Below, in pieces: positions 44,311 to 54,925 of a stretch of 64,000 bases of DNA. Numbering within the stretch: the stretch's first letter is position 1; every line of letters begins with the position of its first letter. This stretch comes from Burkholderiales bacterium. GTDB lineage: Bacteria; Pseudomonadota; Gammaproteobacteria; Burkholderiales; Ga0077523. The translations under genes and the position numbers were made by a program. The notes under the pieces were generated by a model. That model was given only the letters and a program-made list of their open reading frames with translations, was not told the DNA's origin and ran no database searches. The stretch is taken from the NCBI GenBank assembly GCA_019745565.1, contig JAIESW010000003.1, forward strand, positions 186,001 to 250,000. Reading direction: 5' to 3'.

Positions 44311-45174
44311 TCAGGTAGCCGGCGCGCGCATCAGCAGTGTTAGCAGGTTCGCGATCTTGTCGCGCATCTGCCGGCGGTCGACGATCATGTCGATCGCGCC
44401 ATGTTCTAGCAGAAACTCGGAGCGCTGGAACCCTTCGGGCAGCGTCTGGCGCACGGTCTGTTCGATCACGCGCGGCCCGGCGAAGCCCACCAGCGCATTG
44501 GGCTCCGCGATGACCACGTCGCCGAGGAACGCGAAGCTCGCCGAAACGCCGCCCATGGTGGGATCGGTCAGCACCGAGATGAAGGGCAATCGCGCCGTGG
44601 AGAGCCGCGTGAGCGCCGCGGTGGTCTTGGCCATCTGCATGAGGGACATCAACCCCTCTTGCATGCGCGCACCGCCGCTGGCGGCAAAGCAGATGAACGG
44701 CATGCCCTGCTCCACCGACGTCTGCACCGCGCGCACGAAACGTTCGCCAACGACGGAACCCATGGAACCGCCGAGGAACCGGAACTCGAATGCCACCACC
44801 ACCAACGGGAGATTCTTGACCGAGCCCTGCATCGCCACCAGTGCGTCCTCCTCCTCGGTCTCGGCCTGCGCCTGCTCCAACCGTTCGGTGTAGCGCTTGC
44901 TGTCGACGAACTTGAGGAAGTCCACGGGCACCACTTCGGCGCCGATCTCGAACCGACCGTCGGGATCGAGGAAATAGTCGAGACGTTCGCGCGCCGACAG
45001 CCGCATATGGTGGCTGCACTTGGGGCAGACGCTCAGGTTCTGCTCGAGGTCGGCGCGATACAGCACCGTCTCGCACACTTCGCACTTGGTCCACAGCCCT
45101 TCGGGCACAGCCTTGCGGGACGTGCCCGCCGTGCGCTTGATCTTGGGTGGAAGCAGCTTCTGCAACCAGCTCAT
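44311..45174 (-). CDS. accD: acetyl-CoA carboxylase carboxyltransferase subunit beta
   Basis: Half of the carboxyltransferase that makes malonyl-CoA for fatty-acid synthesis. It has 287 residues. A zinc ribbon uses C31, C34, C50 and C53. The crotonase-like core includes [22 protein letters not shown] and [14 protein letters not shown] 45174 gives [14 protein letters not shown], the usual start, behind a GGGGGCGAG stretch. Between trpA and folC, a frequent betaproteobacterial order. Confidence 0.96.
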   Translation of the reverse strand: MSWLQKLLPPKIKRTAGTSRKAVPEGLWTKCEVCETVLYRADLEQNLSVCPKCSHHMRLSARERLDYFLDPDGRFEIGAEVVPVDFLKFVDSKRYTERLEQAQAETEEEDALVAMQGSVKNLPLVVVAFEFRFLGGSMGSVVGERFVRAVQTSVEQGMPFICFAASGGARMQEGLMSLMQMAKTTAALTRLSTARLPFISVLTDPTMGGVSASFAFLGDVVIAEPNALVGFAGPRVIEQTVRQTLPEGFQRSEFLLEHGAIDMIVDRRQMRDKIANLLTLLMRAPAT

Positions 45175-45223
45175 CTCGCCCCCTTCGTGGAATGCCCCGC
45201 GGAACGCGGTGCCGACTGCCCGA

Positions 45224-46051
45224 TCAAGCTTGCGCGTCCATGGCCCGGCGGATCTCCGCCACGAGCGATCCGACCTTGGCGGCCGCCTGACCCGGCGGCG
45301 CCGCCTCGATTTCCTGCACCAGACGACTGCCGATGACGACGGCATCGGAGATGCCGGACACCGCACGCGCCGTGGCGCCATCACGAATCCCGAAACCCAC
45401 GCCGATCGGGAGGTTCACGCGGGCACGGATCTGCGGGATCTTCCGGGCAATCTCGGCCAGGTCCAGATGCGCGGCACCGGTCACGCCCTTCAACGACACG
45501 TAGTAGACGTAGCCGCTCGCGAGATGCGCCACTTCCTCCATGCGCTGATCGAGCGACGTCGGCGACAGCAGGAAGATGGAATCGATGCCGGCCGCACGCA
45601 GCTTCGTGGTGAGCTCGACGCTCTCCTCCGGCGGATAGTCGACCACCAGCACGCCGTCCACACCCGCGTCGGCTGCGGCAGCGGCGAACGTGTCATAGCC
45701 CATCGCCTCGATCGGATTCGCGTACCCCATCAGCACCACCGGCGTCGCCTGGTCGCGCGATCGGAACTCGCGCACGAAATCGAGGCAGTCGCGCAACGAA
45801 GTACCGTGCTTCAGCGCACGTTCGCTCGAGCGCTGGATAGTGGGCCCATCGGCCATCGGATCGGAGAACGGCACGCCGAGTTCGATGATGTCGGCGCCGG
45901 CAGTGACCAGCGCATGCATGATCGGCACGGTGGACGCCTTGTCCGGATCACCGGCGGTGATGAAAGGGATCAGCGCCTTGCGGCCGGCGGCCTTCAGCTT
46001 CTCGAAGACGCCGGGAATACGGGAAACGGTGGGTATGTCGCGCGGGCTCAC
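45224..46051 (-). CDS. trpA: tryptophan synthase alpha chain
   Basis: Cleaves indole-3-glycerol phosphate to indole for TrpB. It has 275 residues. The catalytic pair is E57 and D68 in [15 protein letters not shown]; the phosphate site is in [10 protein letters not shown] and VIGSRLV. No ATG is near the start; GTG 46051 ([16 protein letters not shown]) overlaps the trpB stop by four bases (GTGA) and fits the family N terminus. The longer frame is a shadow of trpB. Confidence 0.95.
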   Translation of the reverse strand: MSPRDIPTVSRIPGVFEKLKAAGRKALIPFITAGDPDKASTVPIMHALVTAGADIIELGVPFSDPMADGPTIQRSSERALKHGTSLRDCLDFVREFRSRDQATPVVLMGYANPIEAMGYDTFAAAAADAGVDGVLVVDYPPEESVELTTKLRAAGIDSIFLLSPTSLDQRMEEVAHLASGYVYYVSLKGVTGAAHLDLAEIARKIPQIRARVNLPIGVGFGIRDGATARAVSGISDAVVIGSRLVQEIEAAPPGQAAAKVGSLVAEIRRAMDAQA

Positions 46052-47247
46052 AGCGTCAGCCCCGAATGGTGCGCGACGGTGTTCATGTCCTTGTCGCCGC
46101 GCCCGGAGAGATTCACCAACAGCACCTTGTCCTTCGACATGGTGCGCGCCATCTTCATGGCCTGCGCGACCGCGTGGCTCGATTCGAGCGCGGGGATGAT
46201 GCCCTCCACACGGCACAGCGCGTGGAATGCTTCGAGCGCCTCTTCGTCGGTGACCGCGACGTACTCGGCGCGGCCGGTGTCCTTGAGCCACGCATGCTCG
46301 GGACCGACGCCCGGATAGTCGAGACCGGCGGAGATGGAATGGGTCTCCATGATCTGGCCGTTCTCGTCCTGCATGAGATAGGTGCGATTGCCGTGCAGCA
46401 CACCGGGCTTGCCGGCGCACAGGGTCGCGGCATGCTTGCCCGTGTGCAGTCCGTGCCCGCCGGCTTCGACGCCGATCAGGCGCACTTCCTGGTGCGGAAT
46501 GAACGGATAGAACGCACCCATCGCGTTGGACCCGCCGCCCACGCACGCGAGGATCGCATCGGGGAATCGGCCGGCCGCTTCCGGCATCTGCGTGAGCAGC
46601 TCACGGCCCACGACGGAATTGAAATCGCGCACCATCATCGGATACGGATGCGGACCGGCCACGGTGCCGATGATGTAGAACGTGCCCTCGACGTTCGTCA
46701 CCCAGTCGCGCATCGCTTCGTTGAGCGCGTCCTTCAGCGTCTTCGAACCGCTCTCCACCGGCACCACCGAGGCACCGAGGAGTTTCATGCGGTAGACGTT
46801 CGGAGCCTGGCGCTGGATGTCCTCCGAGCCCATGTAGACCACGCACTCCATCCCGAAGCGCGCGGCCACGGTGGCGGAGGCCACGCCGTGCTGCCCTGCG
46901 CCGGTCTCGGCGATGATGCGCTTCTTGCCCATGTGCCGCGCGACCAGCGCCTGGCCCATGGTGTTGTTGATCTTGTGCGCGCCGGTGTGGTTGAGATCCT
47001 CGCGCTTCAGCCAGATCTGCGCCCCGCCGCACTGTTCGGTGAGGCGCTTGGCGAAGTACACCGGGCTCGGCCGCCCCACGTAGTGCTTGAGTTCGTACTC
47101 GAACTCGGCGACGAACGCCGGGTCCTGGCGCAACCGCTCGTAGTTGTCGCGCAACTCGTCGAGCGCGTACATCAGCGTCTCGGCGACGAAAATTCCCCCG
47201 TAGGGACCGAAATGCCCCTTGCGATCGGGCAGGTCAGTCATCTGCAT
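46048..47247 (-). CDS. trpB: tryptophan synthase beta chain
   Basis: PLP enzyme joining indole and serine to tryptophan. It has 399 residues. The PLP Lys is K92 in [12 protein letters not shown]; the glycine-rich phosphate loop is [20 protein letters not shown] is the catalytic Glu segment. It overlaps the trpF stop by 14 bases upstream and trpA by four downstream, so trpF-B-A is a tightly coupled unit. Confidence 0.97.
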   Translation of the reverse strand: MQMTDLPDRKGHFGPYGGIFVAETLMYALDELRDNYERLRQDPAFVAEFEYELKHYVGRPSPVYFAKRLTEQCGGAQIWLKREDLNHTGAHKINNTMGQALVARHMGKKRIIAETGAGQHGVASATVAARFGMECVVYMGSEDIQRQAPNVYRMKLLGASVVPVESGSKTLKDALNEAMRDWVTNVEGTFYIIGTVAGPHPYPMMVRDFNSVVGRELLTQMPEAAGRFPDAILACVGGGSNAMGAFYPFIPHQEVRLIGVEAGGHGLHTGKHAATLCAGKPGVLHGNRTYLMQDENGQIMETHSISAGLDYPGVGPEHAWLKDTGRAEYVAVTDEEALEAFHALCRVEGIIPALESSHAVAQAMKMARTMSKDKVLLVNLSGRGDKDMNTVAHHSGLTL

Positions 47248-47857
47248 CTCGGACTCCTCGAATGAATGCGACCATCTTCTCGTGGTCCTTCACGCCCTTA
47301 TCGCGTTCGACCCCGCTCGATACGTCCACGGCCCAGGGCCGCACCATCCGGATGGCCTCGCCCACGTTAGCGGGGGTGAGTCCTCCGGCCAGTATCACGG
47401 GCAGCGGGAGCGCCTCGGGTATCGCGCTCCAGTCCGCCTTGGTACCGGTACCGCCGTGCATACCGGGCACGAATGCGTCGAGCAACAGCCCGCGACTCCC
47501 GGCGTAGTTCGCGGCGGATTGTAGCAAATCGACCCCCGGCGCCACGGCGACGGCCTTGATCCAGGGTCGGCCGAACCCGGCGCAGAAATCCGGCGGCTCC
47601 GCCCCGTGGAACTGGAGCAGGTCGAGGGGAACGGCAGCGAGCACCGACTGCACCTCCGCCTCGGTCGGGTCCACGAACAGCCCCACTGTCGTCACGAACG
47701 CCGGCAATTCGCGGACGATGGCGGCAACCCGGGCCGGGTCGACGTAACGCAGACTCTTGCGCTGAAACACGAAGCCGACGGCGTCGACGCCCAGCCGGGC
47801 GGCGGCAAGAGCATCCTCGGGGCGCGTGATCCCGCAGAACTTGATCCGGGTGGGCAT
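47234..47857 (-). CDS. trpF: phosphoribosylanthranilate isomerase
   Basis: Third step of tryptophan synthesis, 207 residues. The catalytic Cys is C8 in [12 protein letters not shown]; the catalytic Asp is in [10 protein letters not shown]; the phosphate loops include [14 protein letters not shown] and DVSSGVER. It follows truA after three bases and overlaps trpB by 14 bases. trpE, G, D and C are not in the window. Confidence 0.95.
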   Translation of the reverse strand: MPTRIKFCGITRPEDALAAARLGVDAVGFVFQRKSLRYVDPARVAAIVRELPAFVTTVGLFVDPTEAEVQSVLAAVPLDLLQFHGAEPPDFCAGFGRPWIKAVAVAPGVDLLQSAANYAGSRGLLLDAFVPGMHGGTGTKADWSAIPEALPLPVILAGGLTPANVGEAIRMVRPWAVDVSSGVERDKGVKDHEKMVAFIRGVRDADD

Positions 47858-47860
47858 GCT

Positions 47861-48640
47861 TCAGAAGGGGATGGCGCGTGCCGGCACGGCCGGCAGATTG
47901 GCGATCGGCGAGTATTCCACGCCGGTCAGGTAAAGGCCATCGGACGCGAACGTGGGCGCGGCGAGCCGCCGGTCCCGACCTTGCAGCAATTCAGCGATCC
48001 AGCCGGGCGGCTGCCGCCCGGCCCCGACGTACACCAGCGACCCCACGATGTTGCGCACCATGTGCTGCAGGAACGCGTTCGCACGCAGGTCGAACGCGAT
48101 GAACGGACCTTCGGACCGGAGCTCCAGGTTCGTGAGTGTGCGCACCGGCGACTTCGCCTGGCATTCGGCAGCGCGGAACGCGCTGAAGTCATGCTCGCCG
48201 ATGAGAGCTGCGGCCCCCGCGCGCATCGCGTCCACATCGAGCGCGCCATGCCACCAGCCGACCTTTCCGTGCAGCAGGCCGGGACGTTCGCCCCGCGCGA
48301 GCAGCACGTAACGATAACGGCGCGCCTGCGCATCGAAGCGGGCATGGAACGCAGGGTCCACCACCCGCGCCCACAACACGCTGACGCCGGGAGGCAGCAG
48401 CGCGTTCGTGCCTCGCACCCACGCCGTGTCCGGCCGAATCGCGTCCGTATCGAAGTGCACCACCTGCGCGAGAGCATGAACGCCCGCATCGGTGCGCCCT
48501 GCGCACGTGGTCGCGATCGGCGAGCCGCCGATCTCCGCAAGCGCACGTTCGAGCGCGTCCTGCACGCTGCAGCCGGAGGGCTGGGTCTGCCACCCGCAGA
48601 ATGCGCTGCCGTCGTACTCGAGGCCGAGGGCGATTCTCAT
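47861..48640 (-). CDS. truA: tRNA pseudouridine(38-40) synthase
   Basis: Makes pseudouridine at positions 38-40 of tRNA anticodon stems. It has 259 residues. The catalytic D51 lies in [33 protein letters not shown] and [13 protein letters not shown] are further signatures. It is the first gene of the truA-trpF-trpB-trpA run; upstream is a 233-base spacer with a hairpin and a repeat array, so the promoter should lie near or within the spacer. Confidence 0.95.
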   Translation of the reverse strand: MRIALGLEYDGSAFCGWQTQPSGCSVQDALERALAEIGGSPIATTCAGRTDAGVHALAQVVHFDTDAIRPDTAWVRGTNALLPPGVSVLWARVVDPAFHARFDAQARRYRYVLLARGERPGLLHGKVGWWHGALDVDAMRAGAAALIGEHDFSAFRAAECQAKSPVRTLTNLELRSEGPFIAFDLRANAFLQHMVRNIVGSLVYVGAGRQPPGWIAELLQGRDRRLAAPTFASDGLYLTGVEYSPIANLPAVPARAIPF

Positions 48641-48660
48641 GGCAGCAGCCTCCGGAAGCG

Positions 48661-48687
48661 ATCAGCGCCGCTCATGGCGGCGCTGAT
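48661..48687. other. perfect 11-bp hairpin in the fimV-truA spacer
   Basis: ATCAGCGCCGC (48661-48671) and GCGGCGCTGAT (48677-48687) pair fully around a 5-base loop. No T-tract follows on either strand, so it is not a standard terminator. It lies 20 bases upstream of the truA start. Confidence 0.45.
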
Positions 48688-48717
48688 CTTCGAGCCGTCT
48701 CCGGCAGAAAGTGCGAT

Positions 48718-48872
48718 CAGCCCGCGCCGGGCCGTCCCAAGCGGGCTGGCCCCCTCAGGGGGAAGGGCCGCAGGCCCATCGGGGGGAAAGTCACCCAGCC
48801 CGCGCCGGGCCGCCCCAAGCAGGCTGGCCCCCTCTGGGGGAGGGGCCGCAGGCCCATCGGGGGGGACATCAT
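48718..48872 (-). repeat. two tandem copies of the GC-rich repeat after fimV
   Basis: Two units of about 78 bp (from 48718 and 48796), same family as 37723-37961 but opposite on the map. On the minus strand, directly after the fimV TGA, the sequence reads GATGATGTCCCCCCCGATGG and then GGCCTGCGGCC. Orientation relative to the upstream gene is therefore the same as at ppiB and aroC. Differences between units (CCCCTCAGGGGG versus CCCCTCTGGGGG) show more age than the 37.7-kb array. Confidence 0.92.
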
Positions 48873-48873
48873 C

Positions 48874-51741
48874 TCAGCCGAGCGACCCCAGCACCGCTTG
48901 TGCGGCGGCCTTCTGTTCGGCGTCGCCCTCGGCCAGCACTTCCTGCAGGATCTCCCGCGCACCTTCGCGATCGCCCATCTCCTGATAGGCCTTGGCGAGG
49001 TCGAACTTGGTCTGGACGTCGTACCACTTGTCGTCCTTGCCGCCGGCCGCCGCCGGGGCCGCCGTCTCGGCACTGCCGAGATCCAGGCTGATCCCGGACA
49101 GGTCGAGGTCGGGTGCCGCAGCCGAACCGGGAGGTCCGCCTGCCGCAGTGGGCAGATCGAGGTTGAGGCCGCTGATGTCGAAGTTGAGGCCGCCATCGTC
49201 CGCCTCTGCGGCCGGCGCACCGGGGGTCGCGGGCGCAGCCGCGCTCACGTCGAAGTCGAAATCGAGTCCGCCGCCGACGGGTGCCGTCTCGGATTGCGTG
49301 GGCAGTGGGGCCGTACCATCCAACGCGGTGATCTGCACCGTGGATTCATTGTCGACGCCGGGCAGCTTGGCACCCGGATCGAGCACCATGCTATCGGTGA
49401 GATCGGAACTCTCCCCGAGCGCGCCGAGATCGATGTCCGTGCTGGTGGTGGTCGCGGCTTCGACCTCCGGGCCGAGACGGCCGAGGTCGATGTCGGTCGT
49501 GGTCCCGATGGCCGAGTCGTCGAAGCCCAGGTTGAAGTCGAGATTGGTCTTGGCCGCGTCAGCGCTGCCGCCGGGACGGGACGTGCCCATGGCCGTGGCG
49601 GCGGCCGCAGCCGCAGCCGCCAGCGCGCTGCCGCTGCCGACGACCACCGTCGCGGTGCCGTCGTCTTCCATATGCCGGCCCGCGGCGTAGCGCGTGTTCT
49701 CCGGATCGATCTGGTAGCCCAGCTTGACCGCCTTGTTCCACAGCTCGCCCTTGCTGCCGGTACCGCTCTGGAGTTCCTTCGCGATCTGCTCGAATGCAGC
49801 GGCGTCGCGCCGCTTGGCGTAGATCTCGAGGAGCTTGCCGTGCAATTCGTAACGCTTGGGCGTGGCGGCGATCGCTTCCTTCAGGCGCTCTTCCGCCAGG
49901 TTGTCGCGACCGTAGGTGAGGAAGATCTCGGCTTCCGCGAGCGGATCGCCTTCCTCGTGAATGTCACCACCGGCCCTGCCGGCCGCGAGGCCGGCGCCCG
50001 AAGGGATCTCCGTCGTTACGTCGTCTTCAATCGGGGTCGGCGAATTTTTTTTTCCGCCCTTCTTGTCCTTCTTCGGAGCCGCTTCGCCGCCGCTGCCGCG
50101 GCGCTTCAGGACGGTGTAGCCGCCGAAACCGAGGAGCGCGAGCACGGCCGCGCCGCCGGCGAGATAGAGCGGGTTCTCGAGCAGCTGGTCCACCAGGCTG
50201 GGGGGCGGGGGCGGAGGCGGCGGCACGAACTTCTTCTTCGGCTTGGCTGCCTCTTCGCCAGCTGGTGGCTTGGGGGGGGCCGTCTCCGGCGTCTGCGCGG
50301 CAGCGGGTGGCGGCGGCGTCACGGCAGGTTCGGTGGGCTTCGGCGGCGGGGCTACGGCCGCCGGCGGCGTCTCATGCTTGGGTTCGGGCTTGGGTGCCGG
50401 GGCAGGCGCAGGCGCGTGCGCCGCGGGCTTCTGCAGATCGGTGACACCCTTGCTCTTGATCTCCATCAGGGCCTGCATGTCCTTGATGGTCTTCTCGAGC
50501 GCGGCGATGCGTTCGCCGGAATCTTTCACCGCCTTGGACTTGGAAGCGACCTCTTCCTCGAGTTGATGGATGCGGTCCTGCAGCGCCTTCGCATCCTGGC
50601 TGCCGGCACCGGCCTTCGCAGGCTCACCCTTGGAAAGCTTCAGCACTTCCTTCGGTGCTTCGGCCGCAGGCGCCTTCTCCTGCACCGTCGTCGTCACCTT
50701 GCCTTCGGCGCTTTGCTGGGCACCGGTATCCACTGCCGGCGTCTCGGCCGCGACCGCGGCCAGCTTCTCGCGATAGGCGTTCCAGTTGGCGGCCTGCACG
50801 CGCACTTCCTTGCGGGCATCCTGCGGCGACATGTCCACCACTGACGACTCGTCGGGCAGGCGCAGCACCGAACCGGTCTTGAGGCGGTTCATGTTCTTGC
50901 CGGCGAAGGCATCCGGGTTCTCGCGATAGAGCAGCACCAGCATCTGCTCGAGCGCCAGGCCTTCGGTCATGTTCGCCTTGGCGATCTTCGACAGCGTATC
51001 GCCGCGTTTCGTCGTGACCTCGCCGCCGGTGGACGCGGCACGCTGGCCGGACAGCGGGGCCTTGGCGGCACCGGTCTGCACCGCGGGCTCGGGCACCTTG
51101 ATGCCCTCGTCGCGCTGCGCGACCGCCGGTTCGGGGTTAGCGGGCTCGGCGGCCTGAGGCGCCGGCTCGGGTTCGGGTGCGGGTGCGGCTTCCGCGACCG
51201 GCGGCTGCACTTCAGCCGGGGGAGCGGGCGGCGCGGGCGGCGGGGCCGGTTGTGCCGGCGCCGCTTCGGCCTTCGTTACCGGCGGCTGCGTCGGCGGCAG
51301 CGGCTTGACCTCCGGAGCCTTCGAGGCCTCCGCATCGGTCACGATGGGCGGATCCACCAGTGCCGTATAGGCGCGGACCAAGCGCCCGGACGTCCAGCCG
51401 AGTTCCACCAGGAAGTCGATGAAAGGTTCGTTCAGCGGCTGGTACGACGAAACCTTCACGTAGGGATCGCCGTTCGGACGCTTCTCGATGGCGAGCTTGA
51501 GGTTCGAAACGTAGGCCGTGTAGGGCAGGTCGGCCTGCTTGAACGCGTCCGGCGAGGCCATGCGCACCGACAGGGAGGACAGTTCGTCCTTCTTGACCGA
51601 CACCAGGTCGATCTCGCCCCGGAAGGGTTGGCCGAGCGTCGAGATGACCGTGAGCTTGCCGAGACCAGCGGCGTAGGCGGACGCCGAACACATGAGGAGC
51701 GCGGCGACCGTTGCGACCACGCGAATCAGAGATTTGCCCAC
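48874..51741 (-). CDS. fimV: FimV-like pilus/polarity hub protein
   Basis: 955 residues. Signal peptide at about 1-24, then the FimV N-terminal domain (LGKLTVISTLGQPFRGEIDL). Pro/Ala-rich linkers frame a LysM domain at about 242-296, a coiled coil at about 383-428, a run of prolines (507-514), and one transmembrane helix at about 525-545. The cytoplasmic half is acidic with DLGxLG repeats and ends in the FimV C-terminal motif (WYDVQTKFDLAKAYQEMGD). FimV organises type IV pili and cell poles in Pseudomonas. Start GTG 51741. An A9 run lies in the codons at 50045-50053. Confidence 0.92.
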   Translation of the reverse strand: MGKSLIRVVATVAALLMCSASAYAAGLGKLTVISTLGQPFRGEIDLVSVKKDELSSLSVRMASPDAFKQADLPYTAYVSNLKLAIEKRPNGDPYVKVSSYQPLNEPFIDFLVELGWTSGRLVRAYTALVDPPIVTDAEASKAPEVKPLPPTQPPVTKAEAAPAQPAPPPAPPAPPAEVQPPVAEAAPAPEPEPAPQAAEPANPEPAVAQRDEGIKVPEPAVQTGAAKAPLSGQRAASTGGEVTTKRGDTLSKIAKANMTEGLALEQMLVLLYRENPDAFAGKNMNRLKTGSVLRLPDESSVVDMSPQDARKEVRVQAANWNAYREKLAAVAAETPAVDTGAQQSAEGKVTTTVQEKAPAAEAPKEVLKLSKGEPAKAGAGSQDAKALQDRIHQLEEEVASKSKAVKDSGERIAALEKTIKDMQALMEIKSKGVTDLQKPAAHAPAPAPAPKPEPKHETPPAAVAPPPKPTEPAVTPPPPAAAQTPETAPPKPPAGEEAAKPKKKFVPPPPPPPPSLVDQLLENPLYLAGGAAVLALLGFGGYTVLKRRGSGGEAAPKKDKKGGKKNSPTPIEDDVTTEIPSGAGLAAGRAGGDIHEEGDPLAEAEIFLTYGRDNLAEERLKEAIAATPKRYELHGKLLEIYAKRRDAAAFEQIAKELQSGTGSKGELWNKAVKLGYQIDPENTRYAAGRHMEDDGTATVVVGSGSALAAAAAAAATAMGTSRPGGSADAAKTNLDFNLGFDDSAIGTTTDIDLGRLGPEVEAATTTSTDIDLGALGESSDLTDSMVLDPGAKLPGVDNESTVQITALDGTAPLPTQSETAPVGGGLDFDFDVSAAAPATPGAPAAEADDGGLNFDISGLNLDLPTAAGGPPGSAAAPDLDLSGISLDLGSAETAAPAAAGGKDDKWYDVQTKFDLAKAYQEMGDREGAREILQEVLAEGDAEQKAAAQAVLGSLG

Positions 51742-51788
51742 CGCGCCACCCTTGGATTTCGAGGTTTATAACGAAAATAACATCATGG

Positions 51789-51826
51789 GGTTACTGATGC
51801 AAGCTAATCTCGCCTCTCAGCTAACC
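51789..51826 (-). promoter_or_regulatory. stem-loop in the fimV leader
   Basis: GGTTACTGA (51789-51797) pairs with TCAGCTAACC (51817-51826), nine pairs with one bulge and a 19-base loop. It lies about 50 bases upstream of the fimV GTG. The region 51742-52000 otherwise holds no gene and is less GC-rich than its surroundings; a TTATAAA on the minus strand near 51766-51772 could be a -10 box. No known riboswitch is recognised. Confidence 0.35.
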
Positions 51827-52008
51827 ACCCCTTCACGCTTCTTTTTTCGGCGGATTTTGTCGTTTTCTGTAGCCGAAGGACCGCGCATCCAAGGCGCGAC
51901 CAGGGCTGAAAATCGGATTCGGGCCGGTTCAGCTTGCACTGGACGAGCGAAGCAAGTTCCTTGCCGCCAACCCGGTTCGCGTCGGCGTGCAACGTAAATA
52001 CCTACTTA

Positions 52009-52027
52009 CCGGCCCCATCGGGGCCGG
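52009..52027 (-). terminator. probable terminator after asd
   Basis: CCGGCCCC (52009-52016) and GGGGCCGG (52020-52027) make an 8-bp all-GC stem with a 3-base loop, 12 bases past the asd stop on the minus strand. The following sequence TAAGTAGGTATTT is only partly T-rich, so efficiency is uncertain. Confidence 0.55.
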
Positions 52028-52038
52028 CGTGGCGGGCG

Positions 52039-53157
52039 TCAGCGCTCGAGCAGGATTCTCAGCATGCGGCGCAGCGGCTCGGCCGCGCCCCACAGGAGTT
52101 GGTCCCCGACCGTGAAGGCGGTGAGGTACTCCCCGCCCATGGGCAGCTTGCGCAACCGCCCCACCGGGACTTCGAGCTTGCCCGAGACGGCTGCAGGTGT
52201 CAGCGCCTGCAGCGACGCTTCGCGCGTGTTAGGGATCACTTTCACCCATTCGTGAGCCGCGGCGAGGAGCTTTTCGATCTCGGGCAGCGGCACGTCGCGC
52301 TTCAACTTGATGGTGAGCGCTTGGCTATGCGAACGCATGGCACCGATGCGGACGCACACGCCGTCGACCGGGATCGTGCCGGGTGCCTTGCCCAGGATCT
52401 TGTTGCCCTCGGCCATGGCTTTCCATTCCTCGCGGCTCTGGCCGTTGCCGAGATCCTTGTCGATCCACGGCAGCAGACTGCCGGCCAGCGCGTATCCGAA
52501 GTTCTTGGCGGGCAGGTCGTCGCTGTTGAGCGCCTGCGCGACCGCACGGTCGATGTCGATGATGGTGGCGGTCGGATGGTCCAGCATGTTCTTCGCCGCA
52601 CCGTGGACCGCGCCCATCTGCTCCACCAGTTCGCGCATGTTCTGCGCACCGGCCCCGGAAGCCGCCTGGTACGTCATGGCGGTGATCCACTCCACCAGGT
52701 CGGCCTTGAACAGGCCGGCGAGCGCCATGAGCATGAGGCTCACGGTGCAGTTGCCGCCGATGTAGTTCTTCACCCCGGCCTGCAACGCCGCATCGATCAC
52801 CGGCCGGTTGACCGGGTCGAGGATGATGACGGCGTCGTCGTTCATGCGCAGCGCCGACGCGGCGTCGATCCAGTAACCCTGCCACCCCGCCGCCCGCAGC
52901 TTGGGGAACACGGCGTTCGTGTAGTCACCGCCCTGGCAGGAGACGATCGTGTCCATGGCGGTGAGCGCCTGGATGTCGTTCGCATCCTGCAGCTTGCCGA
53001 GATCGCGCCCGATGGTCGGGCCGTCGCCGCCGACGTTGGACGTGGTGAAGAAGGTGGGGTCGATCAGTAGAAAGTCTTTCTCCCAGACCATCCGCTGCAT
53101 GAGCACCGAACCCACCATGCCGCGCCAGCCTACGAAGCCCACCCGCATCGCTGCCAT
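52039..53157 (-). CDS. asd: aspartate-semialdehyde dehydrogenase
   Basis: Makes aspartate semialdehyde for lysine/DAP, threonine and methionine. It has 372 residues and is the Gram-negative type. NADP loop [14 protein letters not shown]; catalytic C137 in [14 protein letters not shown]; the catalytic His lies in the [11 protein letters not shown] region. ATG 53157 has GGAG eight bases upstream; a GTG at 53160 and ATG at 53148 are alternatives. It lies 30 bases after leuB, the common leuCDB-asd-fimV order. Confidence 0.96.
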   Translation of the reverse strand: MAAMRVGFVGWRGMVGSVLMQRMVWEKDFLLIDPTFFTTSNVGGDGPTIGRDLGKLQDANDIQALTAMDTIVSCQGGDYTNAVFPKLRAAGWQGYWIDAASALRMNDDAVIILDPVNRPVIDAALQAGVKNYIGGNCTVSLMLMALAGLFKADLVEWITAMTYQAASGAGAQNMRELVEQMGAVHGAAKNMLDHPTATIIDIDRAVAQALNSDDLPAKNFGYALAGSLLPWIDKDLGNGQSREEWKAMAEGNKILGKAPGTIPVDGVCVRIGAMRSHSQALTIKLKRDVPLPEIEKLLAAAHEWVKVIPNTREASLQALTPAAVSGKLEVPVGRLRKLPMGGEYLTAFTVGDQLLWGAAEPLRRMLRILLER

Positions 53158-53187
53158 CACCGTTTCTCCGTGTCGTGAACCGTCTCG

Positions 53188-54267
53188 TTATCGATGTTGT
53201 GTGGCGAGCGCCGCGACCACCGCGTCGCCCATCGCCCGGGTGCCGATGCGGCTCTCGCCTGCCTGCGCGATATCCGCCGTCCGGCACCCGTCCCGCAGCA
53301 CCTTCTTGACCGCCTGCTCGATGCGCGTCGCCGAACCCTCGTCGTTGCCGGTGTGCCGCAGCAGCATCGCGACCGACAGGATCGTCGCCAGCGGATTGGC
53401 TACACCCTTGCCCGCGATGTCCGGCGCCGAACCGTGGATCGGCTCGTACAGACCCTTGCCGTTCGCGTCGAGCGATGCGGACGGCAGCATGCCGATGGAA
53501 CCGGTCAGCATCGACGCTTCGTCCGACAGGATATCGCCGAACATGTTGCCGGTCACCATCACGTCGAACTGCTTCGGGGCGCGCACCAGCTGCATGGCGG
53601 CATTGTCGACGTACATGTGCGTAAGCTCCACGTCCGCGTATTCCTTGGCAACCTCGTTGACCACTTCGCGCCACAGGATGCTGGTGTCGAGCACGTTGGC
53701 CTTGTCGACCGAGCACAGCTTGCGCGAGCGCTTGCGTGCGATGCGGAACCCCACGTGCGCGATGCGGCGGATCTCCGATTCGGAGTACTTCATCGTGTCG
53801 TAGCCTTCGCGCTCGCCGTTGTCGAGCGTGCGGCGACCCCGCGGTTCCCCGAAGTAGATGTCGCCGGTCAACTCGCGCAGGATCATCACGTCGAGGCCCG
53901 CGACGAGTTCCGGTCGCAGCGACGAGGCCGAAGCGAGTTCTTCGTAGACCACTGCGGGGCGCAGGTTCGTGAACAGTCCGAGCGCCTTGCGGATGCGCAG
54001 CAGGCCCTGCTCCGGCCGCTGCGGACGCGGCAGCGTGTCGTACTTCGGGCCGCCGACGGCGCCGAGCAGCACCGCATCGGACTGCTGCGCAAGCTTGAGC
54101 GTCGCCTCAGGCAACGGGTCACCGGCCGCGTCGTACCCGGCACCGCCGATCGGTGCGTGTTCCATTTCCACCTTGAGCCCGTCGGAGCGCAGCGCTTCCA
54201 GCACGCGCGTGGCCTGCTGCACGATTTCGGGACCGATGCCGTCTCCCGGCAGAACTGCAATCTTCAT
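53188..54267 (-). CDS. leuB: 3-isopropylmalate dehydrogenase
   Basis: Oxidative decarboxylation in leucine synthesis, 359 residues. It begins [16 protein letters not shown]; substrate residues are in [16 protein letters not shown]; the metal and cofactor segments [12 protein letters not shown] and [11 protein letters not shown] are intact. ATG 54267 chosen because it gives the canonical start; a 22-residue extension overlaps leuD and is rejected. Seven bases after leuD. Confidence 0.97.
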   Translation of the reverse strand: MKIAVLPGDGIGPEIVQQATRVLEALRSDGLKVEMEHAPIGGAGYDAAGDPLPEATLKLAQQSDAVLLGAVGGPKYDTLPRPQRPEQGLLRIRKALGLFTNLRPAVVYEELASASSLRPELVAGLDVMILRELTGDIYFGEPRGRRTLDNGEREGYDTMKYSESEIRRIAHVGFRIARKRSRKLCSVDKANVLDTSILWREVVNEVAKEYADVELTHMYVDNAAMQLVRAPKQFDVMVTGNMFGDILSDEASMLTGSIGMLPSASLDANGKGLYEPIHGSAPDIAGKGVANPLATILSVAMLLRHTGNDEGSATRIEQAVKKVLRDGCRTADIAQAGESRIGTRAMGDAVVAALATQHR

Positions 54268-54274
54268 TATCACC

Positions 54275-54913
54275 TCAGGCAAAGAGCCACGGCTGCGCCG
54301 CGCGATGCTTCGCCTCGAAAGTGCGGATGGCATCGGTGTGCTGCAGCGTGAGACCGATCTCGTCGAGGCCGTGCAGCAGGTTGTGCTTGCGGAACCCGTC
54401 GATGTGGAAAGGGAAGGCCTCGCCTTCGGGCGTGAACACCTTCTGCTGGGGCAGATCGATCTTCAGGCGATAACCCGGCGTCGCGTGGGCGTGGGCGAAC
54501 AGCTTGTCCACGACGCCCGCCGGCAGGATCACCGGGAGCAGCCCGTTCTTGAAGCTGTTGTTGAAGAAGATGTCGGCGTAGCTCGGCCCGATGATGGCGC
54601 GGAAGCCGTAATCGGTGAGGGCCCAGGGCGCGTGCTCGCGCGAGGAGCCGCACCCGAAGTTCTCGCGCGCGAGCAGGATCTGCGCGCCGCGGTAGCGCGG
54701 CTGGTTCAGCACGAAGGCAGGATTGATTGGCCGCGTGGTGTGATCCATGCCGGGCTCGCCGGAATCGAGGTAGCGCCAGGCGTCGAACAGGTTCGGACCG
54801 AAGCCGCTGCGCTTGATCGACTTCAGGAACTGCTTCGGGATGATTGCGTCGGTGTCGACGTTGGGCCGGTCGAGCGGTGCGACGAGGCCTTCCAGTATGG
54901 TGAACTTTTCCAT
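54275..54913 (-). CDS. leuD: 3-isopropylmalate dehydratase small subunit
   Basis: Swivel-domain subunit that works with LeuC, 212 residues. [18 protein letters not shown] is the active-site motif; [18 protein letters not shown] and [19 protein letters not shown] are further signatures. It follows leuC by 12 bases in the leuC-leuD-leuB unit. Confidence 0.97.
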   Translation of the reverse strand: MEKFTILEGLVAPLDRPNVDTDAIIPKQFLKSIKRSGFGPNLFDAWRYLDSGEPGMDHTTRPINPAFVLNQPRYRGAQILLARENFGCGSSREHAPWALTDYGFRAIIGPSYADIFFNNSFKNGLLPVILPAGVVDKLFAHAHATPGYRLKIDLPQQKVFTPEGEAFPFHIDGFRKHNLLHGLDEIGLTLQHTDAIRTFEAKHRAAQPWLFA

Positions 54914-54925
54914 TGCGAAGATTCC

